A model generated the notes under the pieces. It saw only the letters and a list, made by a program, of their open reading frames with translations, made no database searches and was not told the origin of the DNA. A stretch of 64,000 nt of DNA. Source: Ascochyta rabiei. Taxonomy: Eukaryota; Ascomycota; Dothideomycetes; Pleosporales; Didymellaceae. The stretch covers positions 1,900,908 through 1,964,907 of the forward strand of contig NC_082411.1 in the NCBI RefSeq assembly GCF_004011695.2, written 5' to 3'. Below, in pieces: positions 35,153 through 44,385 of this stretch; position 1 is the first letter of the stretch, and each line of letters begins with the position of its first letter. The position numbers and the translations under genes are program-made.

Positions 35153-38100
35153 ATGTCTACCTCTAACTATACTCCTACTATAGAGCTAGGCTATAACTTA
35201 TCTTACTTTAAAGATCTAGGGCTTCTATTCTGCTCTAATAGTAGCTGCCTAACTAGTATTAATAGTAATAAAAGTACTAATGTAGTAGAAATAACTAAGC
35301 AGCATCTTATAAAGCAGCATAGAATTTCTTTTAAAGATAGAGAAGTAAAAAGGTTTTTAGAAGATATTAAAGACTATTCTATAGCTAATATTAATAGTCT
35401 ACACTCTATAGAGAACTATAAGTATTTCTTTAAAGAACTAAAGCTTATAGAAGAAGGTTATCTATGCCTAGTTAAAGAGTGTAATAGTCTCTTTAGTACT
35501 ACTAAAAGCTTATACCTACACTTAGAAAAGCATAGAAAAGAGAAAGAAATACCTTTTACTAGTAGTAAAAAGACCTTCTATGAAAGTAATATTAAGATAC
35601 AAAGTCTATTTAAGAAGAAAGATTTATTAAACTACTTTATTATAAAAGATAATAGTAGTACTACTAGCGCTATAGAGCCTACTATTACTACTACTACTCT
35701 TAGTACTTCTAACAGCCTTATTAATAGCTATAGAGAAGAGCTAGAAGCGTTTACTAATGCTACTAATCTAAGCTTTACTTTATTAGAGAATAAAGAGATA
35801 CCTTCTACTATACGTAAAACTAAGTTCTATCTCTTTCTTAATAATAAGAATCTCAATAGCCTACTTAAGCTAGTTACTATTCCTATAAAGAAGAGCACTA
35901 CTACAGAAGAGAGAGTAGAATACAATCTACTTAAGCTAGTAGAAGAGACTCTATACTCTATAGAACCTCTAGTAGAGAAGCTAAATAGAAGGCTTAGGCA
36001 GCAGCTAAAAACAGAGGTACTAGCTACTAATAAAGAGAAGAATCTAAAAGACTTTAGCCTACTCTCTAGTAAGGATGTGAAAAGAAAGTACTATAAGTAT
36101 TTTAGTCTATTTATAGTCTATCTATATAGAGTTATTAGAGAAAGAGCTAGAGATAAGTCTACTACTAGTAAGCAACCTATTGTACCCTCTCTAGTAGAAG
36201 AGCTAGTAGCTACTATAGTAGAGAATATAAAAGACTTTCTAGAAGCTAGTAAAGAAAACCTAGAAGATAGTATACTAGATACTCTATTTACTACGCTAGT
36301 TGCTAGAAGAAAAGAGTATTTAATAGCTATAGTAGATACGCTGCTAGAGCAGCCTCTAGCACAAGATAACCTAGAAGAATACCCTAGCTTTAATAGTGCT
36401 ATTATTACTTTTCTAGCTATTAAAAGTATAGATCTAAATACAAGAGTTACTAAGGCAGCTATTAGCATAGAGCAAGATTGCTCTTATCTAATCTATTCTC
36501 TTAGGCTATTCTCTATAGCTATAGTTAATAGTAGATATAATAAGTTAACTACTAGTAGTAATTCTACTAGCTTAGAAGAGGTCTTTCTAGACTACTATAG
36601 TAGAAATCTAACATTTAACTCTAGTAATAGCTTTAAAGAATTAACCTCTTTAAGAGCCTATACTAGAGCTATAGCTACTAACACGCTAACTAAGCCTAGA
36701 ATAAGAGATATTAGTAGCAATCTCTTTATAGTAGATAATAGTCTAGAAGTAGATATTAAGAAGCTTAAGAAGTTCTTTGTCTATATAGAAGATACCTTAG
36801 AAGAGTTTCTATTCTCTAGAATTCTTTATCTTAATCCTAGTAATCTAGATCTAGACTTTAACAAGCTAGAAGATAGTGTAGTAGATACTAGTCCTACCTA
36901 TAGCTTTCTAGAAGATAGTACTAACAATAGAGACTATAACCTAAAAGACTATAGCTTCTACCTAATTAAAAGACTAGAAGATACTAGCTCTATCTTCTCT
37001 AAGTTCTTTATTAATAGCATTACTAGCACTAGTATAGATTTTAATATCTATAATATAAGAAAATATCTAAAAGATAGGCAAGAGTTTATTAAGCTACTAG
37101 GTCTAGCTTTCTATCTACTAGCAGCTTGCCCTATTAGAGGCACAGAGGTAGAGTTACTAAAGTATACTAATAGCCTAGAGCTAGGCTCTAGAAACCTATA
37201 TATAGATAGCATTACTAAGCTAATAAAAGTAGAGACTAGCTATAGCAAGTCTAATAGTATTACTAATAGAGATAATAACATAGTTAGGTTCTTTAGCCCT
37301 AAGTTTAGCTACCTACTAAAAGTATATATAACTTTAGGCATACCTTTCTATAACTACCTAAACTTTAAGGTGTTTAATATAAAGAAAGCTAGTCCTTATT
37401 TACTAGAAGTTAATAATAAGCTTATTACTAGTAAAGATATCTCTAATCTACTTAGTATTAAAAGCCTAGAGTTTCTAGGTATAAAGCTCTCTATCTCTAC
37501 TTATAGACAAGCTATAAAGTATATTATTATTAATAGATTAAATATAGATCTAGAAGGTATACTAGAAGAAGAGGAGGAAGAGAATAATATAGAAGATATA
37601 CTGTTTAATCACTCTACTAAAGTAGCACTAGGTAACTATGCTAGAGATAGTAATATCCTAGCTAGTAAAACTAGTAGCCTAGAGCAAAAGTCTATAGATT
37701 TTACTACTAGAATCTTTAACTTTCTAGAGCTTAGTAGTAGAACTATAGATAAGAAGCTAGTAGTCTTTAACGCTATAGCTACTAGGCTAGAAGACTCTAT
37801 TCTACCTAGCGTAAAGCCTATTAGAAGAGAAGAAGCTAAGAGTATAGAAGAGTTAATAGAAGATATAAACATTATAAGCTCTAGTAAAGCACCTTCTTCT
37901 AGTAGTAATAGAGAAGAGGAGGTAAGCTATAGTAGTATAGACTTTAATAACCATACTACTTTAAAAGATAACTTTAACTATAGTACTAGTACACAGGATA
38001 TATTAGATAAAGTATATAATAATACTTCTAGTAAAGATACTATAAGAAGAGAAAGTAGTAGTAGTAGCTCTAGTAGTAGCTCTAGTAGAGAGAAGAGCAG

Positions 38101-41100
38101 ACCTCCTACTACTATAAGTAAGAGAAAGAAGTTTATAATTAATAGCTCTAGTTCTAGCTCTAGCTCTAGCTCTAGTTCTAGAAAAGAAGAGGCTCTTACT
38201 ACTAGTAGCCCTAAAGTAGTCATACTAAAAAAGCCTATTAATAAGAAGCATTATACTAGAGTAGATACGCTACCTAGTAAAGAAGAAGATATAATAGATA
38301 TCTCTAGTAATAGTACTACTAGTAGCTTAGCAGATAACGCTAGCTTAGAAGAAGATAATAGTACTAGAGTTTATAGGATAAGAAATAGAAGAAGTCTATA
38401 TAAGATTAATAAAAGCACTAAAGAAGGTACTTCTAGTCTATATCCTATCTTTACTACTAGACTAGAGGCTACTTCTACTAGTAAGAATAATAGTAGAAGG
38501 AATAGTAGAAGCAATAGCTTAGACTCTAGTAATAGCTTTACTAGTGCTAATTATATACCTAGTACTTCTATAGCTACTACTAGTGCTAGTAAGAAAAAGA
38601 GTGTAGAAGAAGAGAATAAGTATAGTACTATTCTAAACCTAGTAGAAAACTATAAGAGTAAAAGCCTAGCTTCTAGTAGAAGTAAAGAAGTAAAAAAGCC
38701 TCTAGTTTATACTACTAGCACTAGTAAAAGTAGTAAGGATAATAGAATAAGTGAAAGAATACCTACTAGTACTTTTAGAAGTAGTAGTAGCTCTAGCGCT
38801 AGTGCTTCTACTACTAAAGAGAATAGATCTATAGAAGATAATCTTAGTAGTAATAGTAACTTAGCTATAGAAGAAGATGCTATTCTAGAAGAAGACTCTA
38901 GTAGTAACTATAGTCTAGATATAGAAGATAGTCTTCTTCTAGAAGAACTTAATAGAGATAAAGAGAATCTAGTTACCTCTACTATAGAAGAGAATAGTAG
39001 CAGTAGCACTAGTAAAGAAAAAGAAGATGCTAACTCTAGTAAAAGTAAAGAGGTACTACTAGAAGATAAACTAGATCTAGCTAGGCCTTCTTTTAGAACT
39101 AGCTCTAGTATTCTTAGTAGTAATATTAACTATATAAAAGATCTTACTACTAATAGAGAAAGAGAAGCGCTATTAAATAGAAACACTACTATAAGTCTTA
39201 GTAGTAGTATTCTACCTAGCTTAGACTTTAATAAAGAAGAAGAAGAAGAAGAAGAAGAAGAAGAAGAAGAAGATATCTTTTCTAAAAGCTCTTCTGCTAG
39301 AGAAATACCTTCTAGTAGCTATAGTAAGAAAATAGAAGCTATTATAAATAGAGATATTGAAAAAGAAAAGACTAGTCTAACTAGCACTTTACCTATTCTA
39401 CCTAGTAGTCCTAGTAAAAGAAAGTCTAGTATAGACTTAACTAGCCCTATAAGCACTAAGCTTAAAAAGCTAAACTATTTAGAAGGTATTATTACTAAAA
39501 CTAGTAGTAGTAATAGTATAAGTCTAGAAGAGAGAGAAAAGATTATTAGAGAGAATATTAAACTTAGAAGCTTAACTAACTTAGCTATAAGTAGTAGAAA
39601 AAAGACTTTACTAGAGAGCTTAAAAGAGCTATATAAAAGTATAAATATAGAAATAGAAGACTTTAAAAGCCCTAGGCAAGAAGAAGCTATTAAAGAGATA
39701 ATAGATTCTACTCCTTTCTTAACCTATATATCTAAAACAGGAGGAGGAAAATCCAATCTCTTCTTTCTACCTAGCTACTTATATTCTAATAGAAAGTATA
39801 TAGTAGTAGTACCTAGAATAAGCTTACTAAAAGACCTTTATAATAGATCTAGAAGCTTAAAGCTTAATAGTATGCTAATAGATGCTAGTAATCTAGATAC
39901 GCTAGATACTAAAGAGATAAAAGCAAATCTACTGTTTATATCTATAGATTTATTACTAGAGGTTAGCTTTTTAAGCTACTTGTATAGTCTTAAGATAGAT
40001 AGAGTATCTACTACTATCTTCTTAGAAGAAGCACACTTACTGCTACTAGAAGAAAGCTTTAGGCCTAGGCTAGAAAGTATTAATAAGATTCTTAATCTAG
40101 AGTTTAATCTAGTATTTATAAGCGCTACGCTACCTAGTAGCTTACTTAATCTATTAGAGTTAAAGTTTAGTATCTATAAGCCCTATACTATAAAAGAGTC
40201 TACTACTAGAGATAATATAAGCTACATACCTATAGAAAGTAATAAGCCTATAGAGATAGCTAGAAGTATTCTAATAGAAGAAGTAAAGTCTTTAAAAAGT
40301 AAAGAGAAGATAATTCTCTATACTAGAACTAAAGAAGAAGCTAGAAGGGTAGCTAAGGCGTTTGCTATACCTTACTACTATAGCACTATAGATCTAGAAG
40401 AAAAAGTGCTACTAGAGAAAAATCTAAGCTTATTTCTAGATAGGAATAATAGTACTTATACTAGCATAGTAGCTACTAGCGCTTTAATAGTAGGGATAGA
40501 TTATCCTTTTATTAAGAGTATTCTCTTTATCTATATCTATAATAGCTTTATTAATACTATACAAGGTATAGGTAGAGTAGCTAGATTGTTAAAAGAAGGC
40601 AAAGCTTTTCTAATTTATCCTAGTACTATAAAAGATAGATTGGTAGAGACTTCTATTAACGCTAGTAGTATAACTACGTTAGAAGAGTTTAAAGTAATAG
40701 ATAATAACAAGTTAATAGAGTTTCTACTAGATAGAACTTGTAATAGAAGAATACTAGAGGAATATCTAGAAGATAAGCAAGAGCTAACTTGCTCTCTAGA
40801 AGTAGCTAAGTGTATTAGTTGTTTAAAAAGAAGTAAAAGTCTAGAAAAAGCTAAAGAAAGCCTAACTAGCAACTCTATTCTAGTAGAGACCTTAAAAGTT
40901 AAAATAATAGAAAAAATAGAAGATTTTACTACTAAATTTTGTATTAACTGCTTCTTTAGATATAAGTATACTAGCTATAGCACACACTCTTTAGAGGATT
41001 GCTCTAACTATAAAAGTAGCTTAGAGAATAGAGTAAGATCTATCTTTAAAGTTATAAAAACACCTATTCATGATAGAGGTATTATACCACCTAACTTAGT

Positions 41101-41164
41101 ATACTACTATTGCTATTTACCTAAGTTTATCTGCTACTCTAAGAGTAAAGCTACTTACTTATAA
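35153..41164 (+). CDS. Giant TLH protein of unit X: fingers, recombinase-like region, RecQ helicase
   Basis: 2,003 codons uninterrupted. Two C2H2-type fingers: C27, C32, H51, H56, then C105, C110, H123, H127. Residues about 650-835 resemble a tyrosine recombinase core: R662 in RGTE, K699 in YSKS, R785 in TYRQAI, H820 and Y829 in NHSTKVALGNYAR. A Ser-rich, disordered linker (about 890-1,450) includes poly-Ser and poly-Glu runs. RecQ helicase: P-loop TGGGKS 1529-1534, motif II EEAH 1625-1628, SATLP 1657-1661, ATSALIVGIDYP, motif VI QGIGRVAR 1804-1811. Cysteine clusters follow (C..C, FCINCFF). The protein has no tryptophan and only two methionines, with very few Gln and His. The TAA at 41162 probably truncates it. 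Likely a DNA helicase acting at chromosome ends. RecQ assignment firm, recombinase part tentative. Confidence 0.85.
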   Translation: MSTSNYTPTIELGYNLSYFKDLGLLFCSNSSCLTSINSNKSTNVVEITKQHLIKQHRISFKDREVKRFLEDIKDYSIANINSLHSIENYKYFFKELKLIEEGYLCLVKECNSLFSTTKSLYLHLEKHRKEKEIPFTSSKKTFYESNIKIQSLFKKKDLLNYFIIKDNSSTTSAIEPTITTTTLSTSNSLINSYREELEAFTNATNLSFTLLENKEIPSTIRKTKFYLFLNNKNLNSLLKLVTIPIKKSTTTEERVEYNLLKLVEETLYSIEPLVEKLNRRLRQQLKTEVLATNKEKNLKDFSLLSSKDVKRKYYKYFSLFIVYLYRVIRERARDKSTTSKQPIVPSLVEELVATIVENIKDFLEASKENLEDSILDTLFTTLVARRKEYLIAIVDTLLEQPLAQDNLEEYPSFNSAIITFLAIKSIDLNTRVTKAAISIEQDCSYLIYSLRLFSIAIVNSRYNKLTTSSNSTSLEEVFLDYYSRNLTFNSSNSFKELTSLRAYTRAIATNTLTKPRIRDISSNLFIVDNSLEVDIKKLKKFFVYIEDTLEEFLFSRILYLNPSNLDLDFNKLEDSVVDTSPTYSFLEDSTNNRDYNLKDYSFYLIKRLEDTSSIFSKFFINSITSTSIDFNIYNIRKYLKDRQEFIKLLGLAFYLLAACPIRGTEVELLKYTNSLELGSRNLYIDSITKLIKVETSYSKSNSITNRDNNIVRFFSPKFSYLLKVYITLGIPFYNYLNFKVFNIKKASPYLLEVNNKLITSKDISNLLSIKSLEFLGIKLSISTYRQAIKYIIINRLNIDLEGILEEEEEENNIEDILFNHSTKVALGNYARDSNILASKTSSLEQKSIDFTTRIFNFLELSSRTIDKKLVVFNAIATRLEDSILPSVKPIRREEAKSIEELIEDINIISSSKAPSSSSNREEEVSYSSIDFNNHTTLKDNFNYSTSTQDILDKVYNNTSSKDTIRRESSSSSSSSSSSREKSRPPTTISKRKKFIINSSSSSSSSSSSSRKEEALTTSSPKVVILKKPINKKHYTRVDTLPSKEEDIIDISSNSTTSSLADNASLEEDNSTRVYRIRNRRSLYKINKSTKEGTSSLYPIFTTRLEATSTSKNNSRRNSRSNSLDSSNSFTSANYIPSTSIATTSASKKKSVEEENKYSTILNLVENYKSKSLASSRSKEVKKPLVYTTSTSKSSKDNRISERIPTSTFRSSSSSSASASTTKENRSIEDNLSSNSNLAIEEDAILEEDSSSNYSLDIEDSLLLEELNRDKENLVTSTIEENSSSSTSKEKEDANSSKSKEVLLEDKLDLARPSFRTSSSILSSNINYIKDLTTNREREALLNRNTTISLSSSILPSLDFNKEEEEEEEEEEEEDIFSKSSSAREIPSSSYSKKIEAIINRDIEKEKTSLTSTLPILPSSPSKRKSSIDLTSPISTKLKKLNYLEGIITKTSSSNSISLEEREKIIRENIKLRSLTNLAISSRKKTLLESLKELYKSINIEIEDFKSPRQEEAIKEIIDSTPFLTYISKTGGGKSNLFFLPSYLYSNRKYIVVVPRISLLKDLYNRSRSLKLNSMLIDASNLDTLDTKEIKANLLFISIDLLLEVSFLSYLYSLKIDRVSTTIFLEEAHLLLLEESFRPRLESINKILNLEFNLVFISATLPSSLLNLLELKFSIYKPYTIKESTTRDNISYIPIESNKPIEIARSILIEEVKSLKSKEKIILYTRTKEEARRVAKAFAIPYYYSTIDLEEKVLLEKNLSLFLDRNNSTYTSIVATSALIVGIDYPFIKSILFIYIYNSFINTIQGIGRVARLLKEGKAFLIYPSTIKDRLVETSINASSITTLEEFKVIDNNKLIEFLLDRTCNRRILEEYLEDKQELTCSLEVAKCISCLKRSKSLEKAKESLTSNSILVETLKVKIIEKIEDFTTKFCINCFFRYKYTSYSTHSLEDCSNYKSSLENRVRSIFKVIKTPIHDRGIIPPNLVYYYCYLPKFICYSKSKATYL

Positions 41165-41524
41165 AGAGATATAATAGTTAACTATATAGTATTTCTACAA
41201 GAACTAATTAAGAGAGATATCCCTATTTCTAGCTTAGAAACACTATCTAAGCTTAAAGAAGACTATTTAAAAGATACTAGCTATACTACTAAAGAAGACT
41301 TTATAATAGTAGAGCTACTAAGTAAAGTAGTAGAAGTAGATACTAAGAAGGTTCTTTTCCTTTATAAGATTCTACTAGAAGTTACACTACTAGACCTAGA
41401 AAAAGATATAAAAGAAGTAGAGAGTAAATCTACTACTAGTTCTACTAGCGTAGTATCTAGCAATCTAGCTACTAGTATAGAAGAAACCACTTTAGAAAGC
41501 TTAAAATCTATCTTCTATACTTAA
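41165..41524 (+). pseudogene. In-frame continuation of the unit X TLH gene beyond a single TAA
   Basis: Directly after the TAA (41162-41164) the same frame stays open for 119 codons to TAA at 41522-41524 (RDIIVNYIVFLQELIKRD ... LESLKSIFYT). The module D helicase also extends at this place: its FLGCFPCSGVPQEIC aligns with YYYCYLPKFIC just before the stop here. The TAA is one C-to-T step from CAA (Gln). Either the gene is truncated in this strain, or the stop is read through. Confidence 0.65.
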
Positions 41525-43903
41525 AAGCTCTACTTTTCCCTCTACTATAGTAGCTTCTAAATAGTAAAATATATATATGTATTTTATCTTCTCTATTCTC
41601 TTTAGAAGGGAATGCTATTCTAGTAGTTAGCTTTATTAATATATACTCTATACTCTACTCTATAATCTATACTCTCTACTTCTTTTTAAGCAGAAGAAGA
41701 GTAGCTACTAGCTATTAACTTTAGTAAAGTAGGTAGAAAAGCTACTCTATAGCATATCTACCTTACTACTACTAGATCTCTACTCTCTTTATCTTAGTAT
41801 TTTTCTACTAGTTAATACTACTTTCTTTTCTTACTTTATAGTACTATCTTATAATTCTTTCTATATAGTAAAAAAAGAAGTTACTTATATAGTACTAGAA
41901 AAGTAAGAGTAAAAGCTTTCTATTCTACTTATAATAAGAGATGTCTCTTTACTTTAGAGATAAAACTAGTAAGTATAAGCTAAGTATAGTAAATAAAGAA
42001 TAGAAAGTAAGTATAAACTAAGTATAGTAAATAAAGAATAGAAAGTAAGTAAAAGCTAACTTAACTAGTAAATAAACTATAAAACGCTTTTCTTCTACTA
42101 CTTATCTATATAGACTTTCTATACTTAGTATAGTAAGAAGCTTTATCTCTTTATCTCTATAGTCTTTTCTTATCTTATCTATCTAGTAACAAACTAGCGT
42201 AGCTAATCTTACTATATAGTATTTTCTTTTTAAAGCTTATTTTACTACTTTCTAGCTAGTTCTTTCTTTTAGCTAGCTCTTTTACTTATTCTTTATACTA
42301 GTTACTCTATTCTTAAGCTAACTAAGAACCTACTTTTCCTTTCTTTTTAGTAAAGCTAGAAGTTTTTTTTTTTTTTTTTGTTTTTTTCTTATAAAATCTA
42401 TTACTATAAGTAAGCTTCGCTCTATCTTTTATACTATGCTACTAGTAGTAGTACTTCTAGTATTCTACTAGTAAGAATAGTAGTTAGCTTACTACTTTTA
42501 AGCTTAAGTAAAGTCTTTACTTTTATTTATTTATAAGTAAAAAGTAAAGTAGTTCCTATCTATCTCTATCTAGTAGTAAGGAAAGATAAAGTAGCTTTTA
42601 CTTCTTTATAAAAGTATACTAAGTAAAAATACTGGTTTTATTCTTTATATAGCTATAAGAAAGTAGACTCTATAGAAGTATAGCTAGCTTCTTATAGTAA
42701 CTATACTAGAAAATAATTCTTACTCTTCTTTATACCTAAAACCCTTCTTTTTTTTAGACTCTACGCAAAAATTAGGCCTAGAAAGCATATAAAACTTTAG
42801 CATTTAGAGAAATAAAAGCCCTTTAGTATAGTTTCTACTATTATAGAAGTAATCTATAGCTAGAAGCAAACTTTCCTATTTAGGAAGCTTAACTAACATA
42901 TCTTATATTCCTTCTGTCTAAGCCTAGAGAAGAGCTAGAGAGAAGATAAAAGAAGAATTTAAAAGCTACTCTTTAGTGGTATCATTCTATAAAGTAGCTT
43001 TTTCTATGTACTAGTACTTTATACTAGCTAGCTATATACTTTATTCTAGCTGGCTATAAGCTTTACTAAGCACTAGTAGCTTAGAGAGAAGTAAATACTA
43101 CGTACTTAAAGTAAGTAGAAGTTTAAAGTAGTAGAATAGAAGAAAAGTTAGAACTAAAGAAAAAAGAGAGATACTATAAGCTAGTAGATAGACTCTATCT
43201 ACTTCTACTAAGTAGGTTTCTATAGCTATAGTAGAAATAAGTAATTTAGTAGATAGTTACTTTACCTAGCTTCTATCTTCTTTCTATCTAGGTTATTTTC
43301 TATAAGGTTAACGTAGCATAGTTATAAGCTAGTTTACTAGTACTACTTACTCTATAGTTAACTTATCTTTACTATAAATAGAAAAGAACTACTAGCTTTA
43401 CTTAGCTTAGTAGTAGTGCTACTATAGTAGTAGAGAAAATAGTAAAGTATAGCACTAGAACTAGCTTTTTCTATTTATACTTATAGTAACTTCTACTTTT
43501 AGTACAACTACTTTTACTAGTTATAGATTTTCTTAGTATAAAGTAAAGAATACTAAACTTATCTATATTTATTTTCTTTATTTTTATTCTATAAAAGTAG
43601 TATTCCTCTTTTTATTAAGTATAGAAAAAGTAAAAGTACTTTTCTTAAGCTACTCTCTATTTATACTACTAGCTATAGCTATTTCTACTACTTTTACTAG
43701 AAAGAGCTCTATACTATTACTATAGAAACTAAGAAAAGATATTACTAGCTAGCTATCTATCTAGTATAGATAGCTTTTTTCTAGTAAAAGTAATCTCTTT
43801 TCTCTATATTGCATCTACCAAGGTATCTCTTTACAAAATCAAGAACATTTCTTCGTTCTCCTTGACAGATTGTGAATTTAGGCCTAATACAACTACCGAT
43901 GCG
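41525..43903. other. AT-rich non-coding spacer of unit X
   Basis: No open frames of note. It contains a 38-bp direct repeat, two copies at about 41,968-42,050 (AAGTATAA(G/A)CTAAGTATAG...), and a long T run at 42,365-42,380. From about 43,815 composition returns to normal (ATCTACCAAGGTATCTC), leading into the 101-bp repeat. Confidence 0.5.
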
Positions 43904-44300
43904 GGGTATGCATGGGAGTAAGGGAGATAGACTGAAAATCAAGAACTTTGTTTGCTATCTTGTAAAGATGTCTTTGTTGCGCAATTTTTCTAACTGCCAA
44001 TGCAGGGTATGCGTGGAAGCAAGGGAGATAGACTAAAAATCAAGAACTTTGTTTGCTATCTTGTAAAGATGTCTTTGTTGCGCGATTTTTCTAACTGCTA
44101 ATGTAGGGTATGCGTGGAAGCAAGGGAGATAGACTAAAAATTAATAACTTTGTTTGCTATCTTGTAAAGATGTCTTTATTGCGCGATTTTTCTAACTACC
44201 AATGCAGGGTATGCGTGGGAGCAAGAGAGATTAGCAGGAAACTAAGAACTTATCCTGCTTTCTCTTTACAGAACGTAGATAGCCACTGTTTTCTATAAGT
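43904..44300 (+). repeat. 101-bp tandem repeat, about four units
   Basis: GGGTATGC(A/G)TGG(G/A)AG starts units at 43,904, 44,005, 44,106 and 44,207, an exact 101-bp period. Three units are nearly identical (AAGAACTTTGTTTGCTATC, TGTAAAGATGTCTTT); the fourth diverges. Composition is balanced, unlike the surrounding AT-rich unit, and CpG/TpG are retained. Confidence 0.85.
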
Positions 44301-44385
44301 AGGGGCAAATTTCTCTTTTTTCTCTTCCTCTACTCTACGCTTTACTTTTCTACTAGTAAGATAGCTACTTTTCTACTCTTTTACT

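Noticed and set aside
35153..41164. Alternative genetic code (reassigned TGA or TAG) in unit X
   Set aside because: The frame has no internal TGA, TAG or TAA to reassign, and no Trp codon at all; standard code explains it.
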